NCBI GenBank assembly: GCA_013140495.1 | Contig: JABFSR010000210.1 | Coordinates: forward strand, 1-52,344 | Length of the DNA: 52,344 nucleotides | Source: Verrucomicrobiota bacterium | GTDB lineage: Bacteria; Verrucomicrobiota; Verrucomicrobiia; Limisphaerales; JADLHS01 | Reading direction: 5' to 3' | Part shown: positions 16,862 through 25,543 of the stretch, piece after piece | Numbering within the stretch: the stretch's first letter is position 1 | Layout: every line of letters begins with the position of its first letter | The notes under the pieces: model-generated | What the model was told of the DNA's origin: nothing | Database searches by the model: none | The model's input: only the letters and a program-made list of their open reading frames with translations | Made by a program: the position numbers and the translations under genes

Positions 16862-17440
16862 ATGAAAAAAATCCTCATCTCCGTTCTAACTGCATGCAGC
16901 CTGATCCCGGCTCACGCGGACCTTTTTCAATACACGGCCACCTTCAGCGATGCGGGTGAAGCCAATCCATCCAGCGGGACCGGCTTTGGCACTGTGGACT
17001 ACAACAGCACGCTGCACACCTTGGCGCTGTCGGTTAACTTCAGCGGTTTGACCGGTCTCACGACGGCTTCGCACATCCACGCAGCCACGGCGGTTGCCGG
17101 GACCGGCAATGCCGGCGTCGCCACGACGACCCCAACTTTCGTCGGCTTTCCGCTCGGCGTCTCCAGCGGGTCGTTTGCCAACACGCTGGATCTAACCCTG
17201 GCCTCAAGTTGGAATCCGTCCTATGTCACCGCGCACGGTGGAACAACGGCACAGGCTGAGTTGGATCTGGTAGCAGCCATTGCGGCTGGCAAGGCTTATT
17301 GGAATATTCATTCGACGTTCAGTCCCGGCGGTGAAATTCGTGGCTTTCTGACAGCTGTGCCCGAGCCATGCTCGCTTTCGTTGTTGGGCTTGGGTGGCAT
17401 TGCGTTTCTTGCCCGTCGCAGTTTTTCCCGGAAAAGTTGA
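16862..17440 (+). CDS. CHRD domain protein with PEP-CTERM signal
   Basis: This 192-residue protein has a signal peptide (MKKILISVLTACSLIPAHA), a CHRD body with TASHIHAATAVAGTGNAGV and KAYWNIHSTFSPGGEIRGFL, and a C-terminal PEP-CTERM (AVPEPCSLSLLGLGGIAFLA, then RRSFSRKS). It is a diverged paralogue of the preceding gene, with a longer middle segment (residues 100-140). Both would be exported and sorted by an exosortase. The gene is followed 19 bases later by a strong intrinsic terminator, so the CHRD pair is probably its own transcription unit. Confidence 0.87.
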   Translation: MKKILISVLTACSLIPAHADLFQYTATFSDAGEANPSSGTGFGTVDYNSTLHTLALSVNFSGLTGLTTASHIHAATAVAGTGNAGVATTTPTFVGFPLGVSSGSFANTLDLTLASSWNPSYVTAHGGTTAQAELDLVAAIAAGKAYWNIHSTFSPGGEIRGFLTAVPEPCSLSLLGLGGIAFLARRSFSRKS

Positions 17441-17459
17441 GTCTTGAGTCAGGTTGGGT

Positions 17460-17493
17460 GGCGCGAAGCCAGAGTTGGCTTCGCGCCATTTTT
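17460..17493 (+). terminator. Strong intrinsic terminator after the CHRD pair
   Basis: GGCGCGAAGCCA (17460-17471), the loop GAGT, and TGGCTTCGCGCC (17476-17487) form a perfect 12-bp stem. A followed by TTTTT (17489-17493) completes a textbook Rho-independent terminator. Confidence 0.92.
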
Positions 17494-17528
17494 GTATCGG
17501 CATACGTCATACGGTTGGTTTGTTTGAA

Positions 17529-17864
17529 ATGAAACGCAGGCGATTTGAGGTTTTGTTGGTTGGCCCGGCGTTGCTGGTAGTCTTCGTATGGATGAGACTA
17601 TCCGTTGCGATTGCGCTGCCGCCGCCCCAAATCGAATTTATTGAACCCTTCCTCACAAAACAGGTCCTGGTTCATTTCAACACTGAGCCAAACCGTGCCT
17701 ATGTGCTCCAATACACTTCGTCCTTCAAGATCACAAACGGAGTCGTTTCCGCCACCTGGTCGAACCTCTACTCGGTGCCGTCGTTTCCATTTGAAGGCCA
17801 TTACATCGTCCCCGACTGGCGCACGAACGCACAGCGATTCTACCGGCTCGTTGCCAATCCCTGA
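17529..17864 (+). CDS. Small exported protein of unknown function
   Basis: With ATG 17529 the product has 111 residues and starts MKRRRFEVLLVGPALLVVFV, an N-terminal membrane or signal segment ending near AIALPP. A longer frame back to 17454 would run through the terminator hairpin and is rejected. The remainder (FNTEPNRAYVLQYTSSF, VPDWRTNAQRFYRLVANP) resembles the C-terminal beta domain seen at the end of many verrucomicrobial exported proteins, where the text YVLQ.S..L and RFYRL recurs. The next gene starts four bases after its stop codon, so the two probably form an operon. Confidence 0.65.
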   Translation: MKRRRFEVLLVGPALLVVFVWMRLSVAIALPPPQIEFIEPFLTKQVLVHFNTEPNRAYVLQYTSSFKITNGVVSATWSNLYSVPSFPFEGHYIVPDWRTNAQRFYRLVANP

Positions 17865-17867
17865 TCC

Positions 17868-18857
17868 ATGATACTGCGAACATTTTTTCTTTCGTTGTTC
17901 TGTTGTGCTGCCACCGTGTCGGCCTGCGATCTTTGCGCGGTTTACAACAAGGACGTTGTTCCGGGCGAATCCACATCGGGATTTTCGTTCGGCGTCACCG
18001 AACAGTTCATTCCGTCGCACACGGTCCAGTTGGATGATCACGAGCTCCCGCCCTCGGTGCTCGACGATTTGTTCGTGGACAGTTCCATGACCCACCTCGT
18101 GCCGACTTGGAATTTCTCCGACCGCTTCGGCGTGAGTGCAAATCTCCCCATCGTCCACAAGCGTTTCAAACGCCTTCAGCTCACCAGTGCCGGAGTTGCT
18201 TCCGAATCAGGAACGGAGGCGGGCATTGGCGATCTGGCGTTGATTGGTCGCGCCACCATTCTGAAGGCGAGTCGGGACAAATCATCCTTCACTCTGAACC
18301 TGCTGGTCGGAGTCAAATTTCCGACGGGCGATGCGGACCGTGTGGCGGAGGAGGTTCGTGTGACACGGGAGCTTGATCTGATCTACGGCACGGGCCATCA
18401 ACACGCCATCAGCGGGGTTCACCTGCGCGACCTCGCTTTGGGTTCAGGATCGTTCGACGGTGTCTTTGGTGTTACCGCCAACGCGCGCGTGGACCGGTTC
18501 TTCTTCAACGCGCAGTTTCAGTATTATCTCCGTACGCCGGGTGAATCCGGTTACGAGTATGGCGACGAGTGGATGGCATCAGGCGGTCCGGGTTTGTTCT
18601 TGTTCTCTGAAAAAAAGCTGTCGCTCGGCCTGCAATTTGTGGCGGTCTATGACGTCATGTTCAGTGACCGTGTTCTTGGTCGCGAAAACCAGAACACCGG
18701 CATGTCTGCGGTCTATCTCGGGCCGCAAATCAATCTGGCAGCGGGGCGACGGTTCAGTGCGAATGCCGGGGTGGATTTGCCAGTTCAGATCAGGAACAAT
18801 GGACTTCAAAACGTGCCCGACTACCGCCTTCACATTGGAATCAATTTCAGTTTCTAG
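17868..18857 (+). CDS. Outer-membrane beta-barrel (porin/transporter-like) protein
   Basis: This 329-residue protein has a signal peptide ending at VSAC, which could be a lipobox or a signal peptidase I site. CDLCAVYN follows. The rest alternates hydrophobic and polar residues as in outer-membrane strands: TSGFSFGVTEQFIPSH, FTLNLLVGVKFPTGDADR, FFFNAQFQYYLRTPGESGYEYGDEW. It ends with an aromatic residue (INFSF), typical of barrels. It resembles the 'transporter'/MetA-degradation type family of unclear substrate; related proteins also begin with a Cys-x-x-Cys motif after the signal peptide. It is co-directional with the small exported protein. Function inferred only as outer-membrane transport. 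Confidence 0.68.
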   Translation: MILRTFFLSLFCCAATVSACDLCAVYNKDVVPGESTSGFSFGVTEQFIPSHTVQLDDHELPPSVLDDLFVDSSMTHLVPTWNFSDRFGVSANLPIVHKRFKRLQLTSAGVASESGTEAGIGDLALIGRATILKASRDKSSFTLNLLVGVKFPTGDADRVAEEVRVTRELDLIYGTGHQHAISGVHLRDLALGSGSFDGVFGVTANARVDRFFFNAQFQYYLRTPGESGYEYGDEWMASGGPGLFLFSEKKLSLGLQFVAVYDVMFSDRVLGRENQNTGMSAVYLGPQINLAAGRRFSANAGVDLPVQIRNNGLQNVPDYRLHIGINFSF

Positions 18858-19082
18858 TTTGAGACTTTTGTTGTCTGTATCGTTTGGTCGCTTTTGATCG
18901 CTCCCGTCCTCGGAATTTCTTTACAGCTTTCGACACCCTGTCCAGACTCGCATCCGTGCATCGGCGTTTCATATTGAACGGCTTCAACAACGCAGTCTCC
19001 TTCGTTGTTCTCAATCAGAATGGGCCGATCAACGCTTCGATTGCCTGAAAGAAAGACAAATTCACCACCACACCAACTGTCC

Positions 19083-20489
19083 ATGAATCCAAAATCAAAT
19101 CAGCCAGACTCGAATCAATACAAGACCAACCGTCGGAGTTTCATCGCGCGTACCTCCGCCTCAGTAGCTGCGTTCAGCATTGTTCCCGGCTACGTGCTGG
19201 GCACGCGCGGCCAGACACCGCCCAGTGGCAAGCTCAATCTCGCCGCCGTGGGTGTCGGTGGCATGGGCCGCAACAACCTCGCGAAACTTGCCGACGAAAA
19301 CATTGTGGCGTTGTGCGATGTGGATGCGGGCGAACGGGCGGCCAAAATCATCAAGCTGTACCCGAAGGCGAAGGTTTATCGCGATTATCGCGAGATGTTC
19401 GAGAAACAAAAGGACATTGACGCCGTGATCATCGCCACTCCTGACCACACGCATGGCGTGATCGGCATGGCGGCGATCAAGGCGGGGAAACACATTTACA
19501 TGCAGAAGCCACTGGCACATTCCATCTTTGAAACGCGCAAGCTGACAGAAGCGGCGAGAGAGAAAAAGCTCGTCACGCAGATGGGCAATCAGGGTCATTC
19601 CGGTGATGGCGTGCGGCAGATTTGCGAGTGGATTTGGAGCGGCGCCATCGGCGACGTGCGCGAAGTTCACGCCTGGACGAACCGTCCGGTCTGGCCGCAA
19701 GGCGTCGAAGTTGAGCGCCCGAAGGAAACGCCGCCTGTACCGAATGATCTGGACTGGGATCTTTGGATCGGGCCGGCGGCGATGCGTCCGTATCATCCCA
19801 CCTACGCGCCGAGCAAATGGCGTGCGTGGTGGGATTTTGGAACCGGCTCGCTCGGCGATCTCGGCTGCCACGTTCTCGATCCGGTTTTCTGGGCGCTCAA
19901 GCTCGGCCATCCAACAAGCGTTGAAGGTTGCATCTCGACCTACTGGCAGGAGTTCTGGCAACTCACCGAGCCGAAGAACGAAACCTATCCGCGCTCGACC
20001 GTCGTGCGATACAAGTTTCCGGCACGCGGCAACATGGCAGCCACGACACTGACCTGGTGGGACGGTGGTTTACTGCCGCCGCGTCCCGAGGAACTGGAGG
20101 AAGGCAAGCGCATGGGTGATGCGGACGGCGGCGTGCTTTTCATGGGCGACAAAGGCGTCTTGATGTGCGGCTGCTATGGCTTGAATCCGCAGTTGTTGCC
20201 TGGAAAGCGCATGAAGGAATTTCAGCAGCCTGCGCCAAGCATCGAACGCATTCCGGGCGGATCGGACGGGCATGAGAAGGATTGGGCGCGTGCCTGCAAG
20301 GGCGGCAAGCCGGCCAGTTCCAATTGGGAATACTCCGGCCCAATGACGGAGGTCGTGTTGCTCGGCAACCTCGCCGTCCGCAATCCCAACCAGCGGTTGC
20401 TCTGGGACGGACCGAATCTGAAAATCACCAACGATGCCGACGCGGATGCCTACATCCGGCGCAATTTCCGCGCAGGTTGGACGCTCTAG
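19083..20489 (+). CDS. Gfo/Idh/MocA family oxidoreductase, Tat-exported
   Basis: From ATG 19083 the product has 468 residues. NRRSFIARTSASVAAF is a Tat signal. The NAD(P)-binding domain follows (AAVGVGGMGRNNLAKLADEN, VALCDVD), then IIATPDHTH and YMQKPLAHS, where the usual EKP motif reads QKP. The C-terminal substrate domain has the family pattern DWDLWIGPA and WRAWWDFGTGSLGDLGCHV. Such enzymes oxidise or reduce sugars and derivatives; Tat export with bound cofactor implies periplasmic action. It converges with an aldolase gene. No start-deciding Shine-Dalgarno site is visible; the start was chosen because it begins just before the Tat signal. Confidence 0.88.
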   Translation: MNPKSNQPDSNQYKTNRRSFIARTSASVAAFSIVPGYVLGTRGQTPPSGKLNLAAVGVGGMGRNNLAKLADENIVALCDVDAGERAAKIIKLYPKAKVYRDYREMFEKQKDIDAVIIATPDHTHGVIGMAAIKAGKHIYMQKPLAHSIFETRKLTEAAREKKLVTQMGNQGHSGDGVRQICEWIWSGAIGDVREVHAWTNRPVWPQGVEVERPKETPPVPNDLDWDLWIGPAAMRPYHPTYAPSKWRAWWDFGTGSLGDLGCHVLDPVFWALKLGHPTSVEGCISTYWQEFWQLTEPKNETYPRSTVVRYKFPARGNMAATTLTWWDGGLLPPRPEELEEGKRMGDADGGVLFMGDKGVLMCGCYGLNPQLLPGKRMKEFQQPAPSIERIPGGSDGHEKDWARACKGGKPASSNWEYSGPMTEVVLLGNLAVRNPNQRLLWDGPNLKITNDADADAYIRRNFRAGWTL

Positions 20490-20520
20490 TGTTTTGATTG
20501 CTAATCCGGCTGGCGGTGGG

Positions 20521-21363
20521 TTACAGCCCGCCGCCGGCCGAGATCTGGCGTTTTCGTCCAAAAGGCTTCAGCAATAATTCCGCCCCGGCTGCCATGAAGT
20601 CGGTTTCCGTTCGTGTCTGAAAGAAACGGAAGCCCTGTTTCTGAAACTTGCGGATTTGTTCCGGCGTGCCTGCCGGGCGACCCAGAGATTTCCCGTTTCG
20701 TTTGGCGGCAGCGACAATTTTCGAAATCGCCTTTTCCAGTCGGGGGTGCTTTTGATTGCCTCGCAAACCAAGTGCGAAGGACAAGTCACTCGTGCCGATG
20801 AACATCACATCAATGCCTGGCGTGGCAGCGATTTCGTCAACCTTTTCCAACCCGGGAAGATCTTCGATGATTGTCACAACCACGACATTTTCATCCGCAA
20901 AATCGTAGTAGCCCTGCGGCGCGGGCCATCGGAATTGCGCGAGATCGGCGCCTGAACCACGCAAACCCCTGGTCGGATATTTGCACGCTGCCACTGCTTG
21001 TCGCGCAAGTTCCGGGCTGCTAGTAAACGGAAACACTACTCCCAGCACTCCCGCATCAAGCACTCTCTTTGCTGTCCATAGTTGGTTGACCGGAGGCCGG
21101 GCAAACGGCACGGCAGGCAGTCCGCGGGTGGCCAGCACGATATGGCGCAGGGTTTCCAGCGTAAGCGGCGAATGCTCCATCTCCATCCAGATGAAATCAA
21201 ATCCCAGCGATGCTGCCTGCGCGGCGATCTCCACGTTGTTGACGCTGATCACAGCGCCGAAGACGGATTCTCCCTGTTGCAGTTTCTGTTTGACTGGATT
21301 CTTCCATTTGGATTGAAGCGAGGCCGATTTTTTGGATTTCATAAAGTGTTTTACAAGGTGCAT
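20521..21363 (-). CDS. HpcH/HpaI family class II aldolase (RhmA/GarL-like)
   Basis: This 280-residue TIM-barrel protein has the HpcH/HpaI motifs: FDFIWMEMEHSPLTLETL (catalytic His), PFARPP, and metal-binding E and D in IIEDLPGLE and FIGTSDLSFALG. The family splits 2-keto-3-deoxy sugar acids into pyruvate and an aldehyde. A 2-keto-3-deoxy-rhamnonate specificity is an inference from the GH78 gene 4 kb away. The start is uncertain: 21363 (MHLVKHF) or 21342 (MKSKKSA). It follows a lipoprotein gene and a glucuronidase-like gene on the same strand and may be co-transcribed. Confidence 0.87.
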   Translation of the reverse strand: MHLVKHFMKSKKSASLQSKWKNPVKQKLQQGESVFGAVISVNNVEIAAQAASLGFDFIWMEMEHSPLTLETLRHIVLATRGLPAVPFARPPVNQLWTAKRVLDAGVLGVVFPFTSSPELARQAVAACKYPTRGLRGSGADLAQFRWPAPQGYYDFADENVVVVTIIEDLPGLEKVDEIAATPGIDVMFIGTSDLSFALGLRGNQKHPRLEKAISKIVAAAKRNGKSLGRPAGTPEQIRKFQKQGFRFFQTRTETDFMAAGAELLLKPFGRKRQISAGGGL

Positions 21364-21452
21364 TTTGTTTATGCGATTATGCGCAACGCTGCCGCCGGAT
21401 ACGAACTCAGAAATACAATGACGATGATCAAATCACATACCGAAGTCGAAGT

Positions 21453-22010
21453 TCAAGGCTCCGCAGCGGTTTGCTTGAGTAATTCCCCATTTGCTGGAGC
21501 GTTGGTAACGCTGCGAAGCGTTCCGCGCAACTCATCGATCCAGCTTGCATCAAGATTCGGATCAATGCGTGTAAACGGGTCGTGTTGCACACTTGCGAAA
21601 TTGGTGAACGCGACATAGATCGCGAGATCGTCGATCTGGGATCGGATTCTTTCTTGCGTGCTCTGCCACTCTGAAAAGGTAAGAGGCTGTGAGGAGGATT
21701 TGCCTGTCCTGCGTATTCCTGCCTTGAAATCATTAAGGGCAAATTCAACGTCTCTGTGAAGATGTTGGAGAACAAAAAGTCGTTTGAGTTCTGGGTCGTG
21801 TGTTGCTTTAAGATGCTGACGGAATTGATAGTCGTATGTGTGTGATGGCACAAATCCAATTCCTAAACCACCGGTGTAATCGCAATAACGCTCGAAATAC
21901 GAATCCAATCCTAGGGGCAGTGAGGCGTTGGCGGATCGAACGCGCTCTGGCTGCTGGGAGCAGCCACCAATCGCCACAACCATTGCAAAGGATAGAAAAA
22001 GTGTTTTCAT
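21453..22010 (-). CDS. Putative lipoprotein of unknown function
   Basis: This 185-residue protein starts MKTLFLSFAMVVAIGGCSQQ, a signal peptide with lipobox AIGGC, so Cys17 would be lipidated. The mature part is helical and polar (SYFERYCDYTGGLGIGFVPS, EWQSTQERIRSQIDDLAIYV) without a recognised domain. It begins ten bases after the stop of the glucuronidase-like gene, so the two are very likely one operon. A role beside that enzyme is inferred only from this position. Confidence 0.7.
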   Translation of the reverse strand: MKTLFLSFAMVVAIGGCSQQPERVRSANASLPLGLDSYFERYCDYTGGLGIGFVPSHTYDYQFRQHLKATHDPELKRLFVLQHLHRDVEFALNDFKAGIRRTGKSSSQPLTFSEWQSTQERIRSQIDDLAIYVAFTNFASVQHDPFTRIDPNLDASWIDELRGTLRSVTNAPANGELLKQTAAEP

Positions 22011-22019
22011 CGCGTTGAG

Positions 22020-24485
22020 CTAGCGACTTGCTGGGTTGGCCACCTTGATCAACCACACTTCGGAAACTTGACAGCCGCGGCCGTTGCCGCCCAATGCCGC
22101 ATCGCCGTTCCAACTCAGCGTCAGTTCCCCTTTAGCCGTGGCGGCGCGCGGAATGGCGAACTCGACCGGCTTGATCGGTTGCGGCTTTGGCATAAGAGGA
22201 TGGATTTCAATCGAATCGTTTGCCACAAGCCGGATGGGTTTTTGCAGACTGTCGCCGCCATAGACGACGCGGACGCGATAGTCAGTCTTTGGATCAAGGC
22301 CCTGGTAGCGCATTTGCAGCAGAGTTGCACGCAAGGTCTCTGCATGGTTCAGCCATGAATAACGCAATGCTCCGTCCAGATTATCTGTTTCCGAGAGCCG
22401 ACCCTTTTGGTCAGCGAAGCCGACGAACGCTGACTCAAGGTTGGAGGGATCGGCGGCGGGATCCGCGTTGCGCACAAGGTGTGGCTGGCGCGTCAGGTCG
22501 CCGAGGTCGTCGTAGAATCCGCCCGGCCCGGGGTCGGTCCAGTTTGCAATTTCACGAATGGCTGCGAGACGCGATTGTTCATCGGACAAATTCGTGATGT
22601 TTCGAAATCGTCCGGTCAGCCAGAGCCGGTTGTTCAACGGTAGATCAATGGTATCAAGAGTTGCCCCACGGTCGGGCGCGATGGCGCGATGGCGCTGGAC
22701 GCTGAGTTGCATGTGAATGCTCTGGAACAGAGCGTCGCCGAGTTGGGTAATCCTTTCGCGCAGTTCAGTCGCGACAGCATTCGTCCGCGCCCGGTCGAGT
22801 ATCGCCTGCGCCACGTCCAGAACGGCGAGAGAGCCTTTGTCCGGTGCTTGCTGCAATGCCGACATGGCGTTGCGTTCCAGGTCCTGCTCGTAGGCAAGAC
22901 GCTGCTTCACGTAGGCATCGCAGGCCGCTCGGAACATCGCCATCTGGAATCGCCAGTTCGATTGCAGCGTTGGGCTACCTTTGCTTTCCATCGCTTGAAA
23001 CTTTTGCCAGGTTGATTCGATGCTGGCGTTTGCCAGCACAGGTCCGCGCCAGTCTTCCTCCAGCGCGAGCACACCTTGTGAGAACTCATCTGCGAACTGG
23101 TCTCCGATGAAATAGCGGCCGTAATCGCGGAGGATGTCTGTCACGTCGCGATCCGGATCCCAGCCAAGCCCTGACCAGACGGCTTTATTCACGTCATCAT
23201 TGCAACCTTCCGAGTAGGTGATGAAGCCGATGGTTGGCGGTTGGAAAACGCGGAAGATGTTTGCGTAGGCCCGCGGGCGCGGGTTCACACATTCGCGGGC
23301 CTCCGCGAGCGCGAATGCGGTGTCCCAATCCGCCACCGGGAACTGGCATTGGCGGTTGTGTGTGATGTCGGGATAGTGGCGCAGTTTATATTTCGCTGGC
23401 AGCAGCGCGCGAAGTTTCACTGTGTCGAGTCGCACCTGCGGACCGAACACCACGCCAGTCAGCCAGGCCGGTTGTTCATCGCGCACGATTGTCATGAACT
23501 CGTTCCACCATTGCTGCGTGAAGCCTTGGGGCGAAACCCACATCTGCGCCTTGGGATGGTAGCGATGCAGGTTTTGGGTTTGCTTTTCGAGAAGTGCCAT
23601 GAGGAGCTTGGGCGGCGTGTGACCGGGATCACCACCAGGAACAAACACGGCATCGAGGCGCGGCAGTTTGGAGAATACCTCACCCCATTCGATCAACGCA
23701 GCATCGACAGTTTTCGGATCTGAATAATCCTTGTCCAAGGCCGGATACCAGGCCCACACGTCGAGGCCGTATGAATCAGCGAGCTTTGACATGCCGGTCA
23801 TCATCTGCATCGGCGGCTTAGGAAAATGAGGGCTGCTGGCGTCGTCGTCCGAACGCGGCGGAATCAGTTCGATGGCATTGCAGCCAAAGACGGCGAGGTC
23901 ACGGATGTATTGCTCCCAGACCGGCAGGTCCCAGGCGTCATAGGAATGTGTCTTGGGCCGGTAGCCGAGTTGATGGCCGCGCAACGGGTACTTGGGCGCA
24001 GTGGTGATGTCTAAATCATCCGCCAGGGTCGCGCTGCCGGACTGCATGTGGAGTTCGCGCAGCAATCTGCCAATTCCAAACAGAACTCCGCGCGCATCGT
24101 CGCCAATGACAAAGACACCCGAACTCGCGGCACCGCGTTTGACGCAAAGGCGATATCCTTCAGGGCCGATGGCTTTGCGTACCGCCAGCAATTCCTTCGA
24201 ATATGGACCTGAGTATTGATTCAGTGTGGCCTTGTTTCCGATTGCGATGACGGGTGCATTGGAGGATGGCCAGGCGGACATCACCGGCAACCGTACATGC
24301 GTGCGCTTCTCGATTTCCTCAATCAGCATCTGCACAGCCTTGCGCTCAGGAGCAGACAGGTCTGGCGGCGAGACGATCACGGCATTGTTTAACTCAAGCG
24401 CCTGTGTTCGGTTGGCCACGAAGATGCCAGCGAGCACCAGCAAACCAATGACTGCCAATGAGCGAATTCGCGTCATCGTCGCCAT
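22020..24485 (-). CDS. Exported glycoside-hydrolase-like protein (GH20b-type N-domain plus barrel; alpha-glucuronidase-like)
   Basis: From ATG 24485 (or 24476) the product has about 821 residues and starts with a signal peptide (IRSLAVIGLLVLAGIFVANR). Residues 35-145 look like the N-terminal alpha/beta domain shared by GH20 and GH67 enzymes (ERKAVQMLIEEIEKRTHVRL, GVFVIGDDARGVLFGIGRLL). A (beta/alpha) barrel-like region follows (PLRGHQLGYRPKTHSYDAWD, FGCNAIELIPPRSDDD), then a long helical region and a C-terminal beta-domain. The layout suggests a large glycosidase; an uronate-releasing activity is a guess. A longer frame to 24908 overlaps the divergent gene and is rejected. Confidence 0.68.
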   Translation of the reverse strand: MATMTRIRSLAVIGLLVLAGIFVANRTQALELNNAVIVSPPDLSAPERKAVQMLIEEIEKRTHVRLPVMSAWPSSNAPVIAIGNKATLNQYSGPYSKELLAVRKAIGPEGYRLCVKRGAASSGVFVIGDDARGVLFGIGRLLRELHMQSGSATLADDLDITTAPKYPLRGHQLGYRPKTHSYDAWDLPVWEQYIRDLAVFGCNAIELIPPRSDDDASSPHFPKPPMQMMTGMSKLADSYGLDVWAWYPALDKDYSDPKTVDAALIEWGEVFSKLPRLDAVFVPGGDPGHTPPKLLMALLEKQTQNLHRYHPKAQMWVSPQGFTQQWWNEFMTIVRDEQPAWLTGVVFGPQVRLDTVKLRALLPAKYKLRHYPDITHNRQCQFPVADWDTAFALAEARECVNPRPRAYANIFRVFQPPTIGFITYSEGCNDDVNKAVWSGLGWDPDRDVTDILRDYGRYFIGDQFADEFSQGVLALEEDWRGPVLANASIESTWQKFQAMESKGSPTLQSNWRFQMAMFRAACDAYVKQRLAYEQDLERNAMSALQQAPDKGSLAVLDVAQAILDRARTNAVATELRERITQLGDALFQSIHMQLSVQRHRAIAPDRGATLDTIDLPLNNRLWLTGRFRNITNLSDEQSRLAAIREIANWTDPGPGGFYDDLGDLTRQPHLVRNADPAADPSNLESAFVGFADQKGRLSETDNLDGALRYSWLNHAETLRATLLQMRYQGLDPKTDYRVRVVYGGDSLQKPIRLVANDSIEIHPLMPKPQPIKPVEFAIPRAATAKGELTLSWNGDAALGGNGRGCQVSEVWLIKVANPASR

Positions 24486-24729
24486 GGTTGGTGTGTGTGC
24501 CGAGGAAGCAGGCATGGGTATTGTGGCACTTTGGCCGAGGCGGGAAACAGTTCGATTTATTGAAGGGCTGGCCGTGTTCACAAGGCGAAGCATCCAGATT
24601 TTGTCAGGGCAGGCTAGAAAAAAATCGCACGCCTTTGTCCTGGCCAAAATCATGGAACCAGATTTGCCTTGAAGTTGCCTGAACGCCGTGGCAAATGCTC
24701 TTTTCGTAATTGCCAAAACCAACACGCCT
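24486..24729. promoter_or_regulatory. Divergent promoter region
   Basis: These 244 bases separate the divergent starts of the glycosidase-like gene and the small exported protein. Both promoters must lie here. No clear consensus boxes or operator repeats were seen. Confidence 0.35.
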
Positions 24730-25512
24730 ATGAAAAGAATATTTCTGAATCTTACAATCGTATTCGCCATCACAATGTTCAGCCTGGTTTCCGCCATGGC
24801 GGATGACCTCGAAGCACTGGCCGGCAAATGGACCGCCAACAGGACCGACGACCAGGGCCGCGCCTTCAAACAGATTCTTGAGATCAAGAAAACCAAATTC
24901 ACTTTCAAGATCGTTCTGGAAAACGAGACGGTTCTCTACGCAGAGGGTGACGTGAAGGCCGAACAGCTCGGACCGTTCAAGGTCGCCAAATTCTACAACA
25001 TGAAAGGCGGCAGTTCTTCAACCGACCTTCAATCATTGGACGACGATCGCACGGTGATCTACATGCTGGGCTACAACGAACTCACCACCGCCGTGAATTT
25101 TGACAAGGAGCGCTCCGAAGCCCCGATGGTGACCAAGTACGCAAAATCTGCCGCCACTGAGGAAGCAAAGACACTGGTGATTGACAAGATTGTGATGACC
25201 AAAGCGCCCCAATCCTCTGAGTACTATCTGTGCTTCGATGCGACCGTGGGCGAAACCACCAAACGCTTCAACATCCCGAACAAGACCTTCGAGAAAGACG
25301 GCATCACCATCACAACCGATCTGGCGATTCCCAATGTCAAAGCAGATCAGGTCTGCAAATTTGTCCTGAAGCTCGACGATGTGGCGGGCGATGAATGCAC
25401 CGAGGAAATGGACAACAAGAGCACTGGGAATTTCACGGTCACAAGCAGCGGTTCACAGGAATTCAAGCCGGAGGATCAGTGGAAATATACGATTCATTGG
25501 CATTTGAAATAG
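24730..25512 (+). CDS. Exported lipocalin-like protein of unknown function
   Basis: From ATG 24730 the product has 260 residues and a signal peptide (MKRIFLNLTIVFAITMFSLV, cleavage near AMADD). The first part begins LEALAGKWTANRTDDQGRAF and is beta-rich (KTKFTFKIVLENETVLYAEG), resembling the small lipocalin-like domain of planctomycete and verrucomicrobial hypothetical proteins. The second half (residues 150-260) is another beta-rich segment with CTEEMDNKSTGNFTV and EDQWKYTIHWHLK. No catalytic motif is visible. It is divergent to the glycosidase-like gene and convergent to GH78. Confidence 0.65.
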   Translation: MKRIFLNLTIVFAITMFSLVSAMADDLEALAGKWTANRTDDQGRAFKQILEIKKTKFTFKIVLENETVLYAEGDVKAEQLGPFKVAKFYNMKGGSSSTDLQSLDDDRTVIYMLGYNELTTAVNFDKERSEAPMVTKYAKSAATEEAKTLVIDKIVMTKAPQSSEYYLCFDATVGETTKRFNIPNKTFEKDGITITTDLAIPNVKADQVCKFVLKLDDVAGDECTEEMDNKSTGNFTVTSSGSQEFKPEDQWKYTIHWHLK

Positions 25513-25543
25513 TGCAGCCAAGTTCAGCAGATCCTGAGTGGTA

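Noticed and set aside
24486..24908. N-terminal extension of the glycosidase-like frame to 962 residues
   Set aside because: It would overlap the divergent gene at 24730 and lacks a signal peptide at its start, whereas the ATG at 24485 is directly before one.
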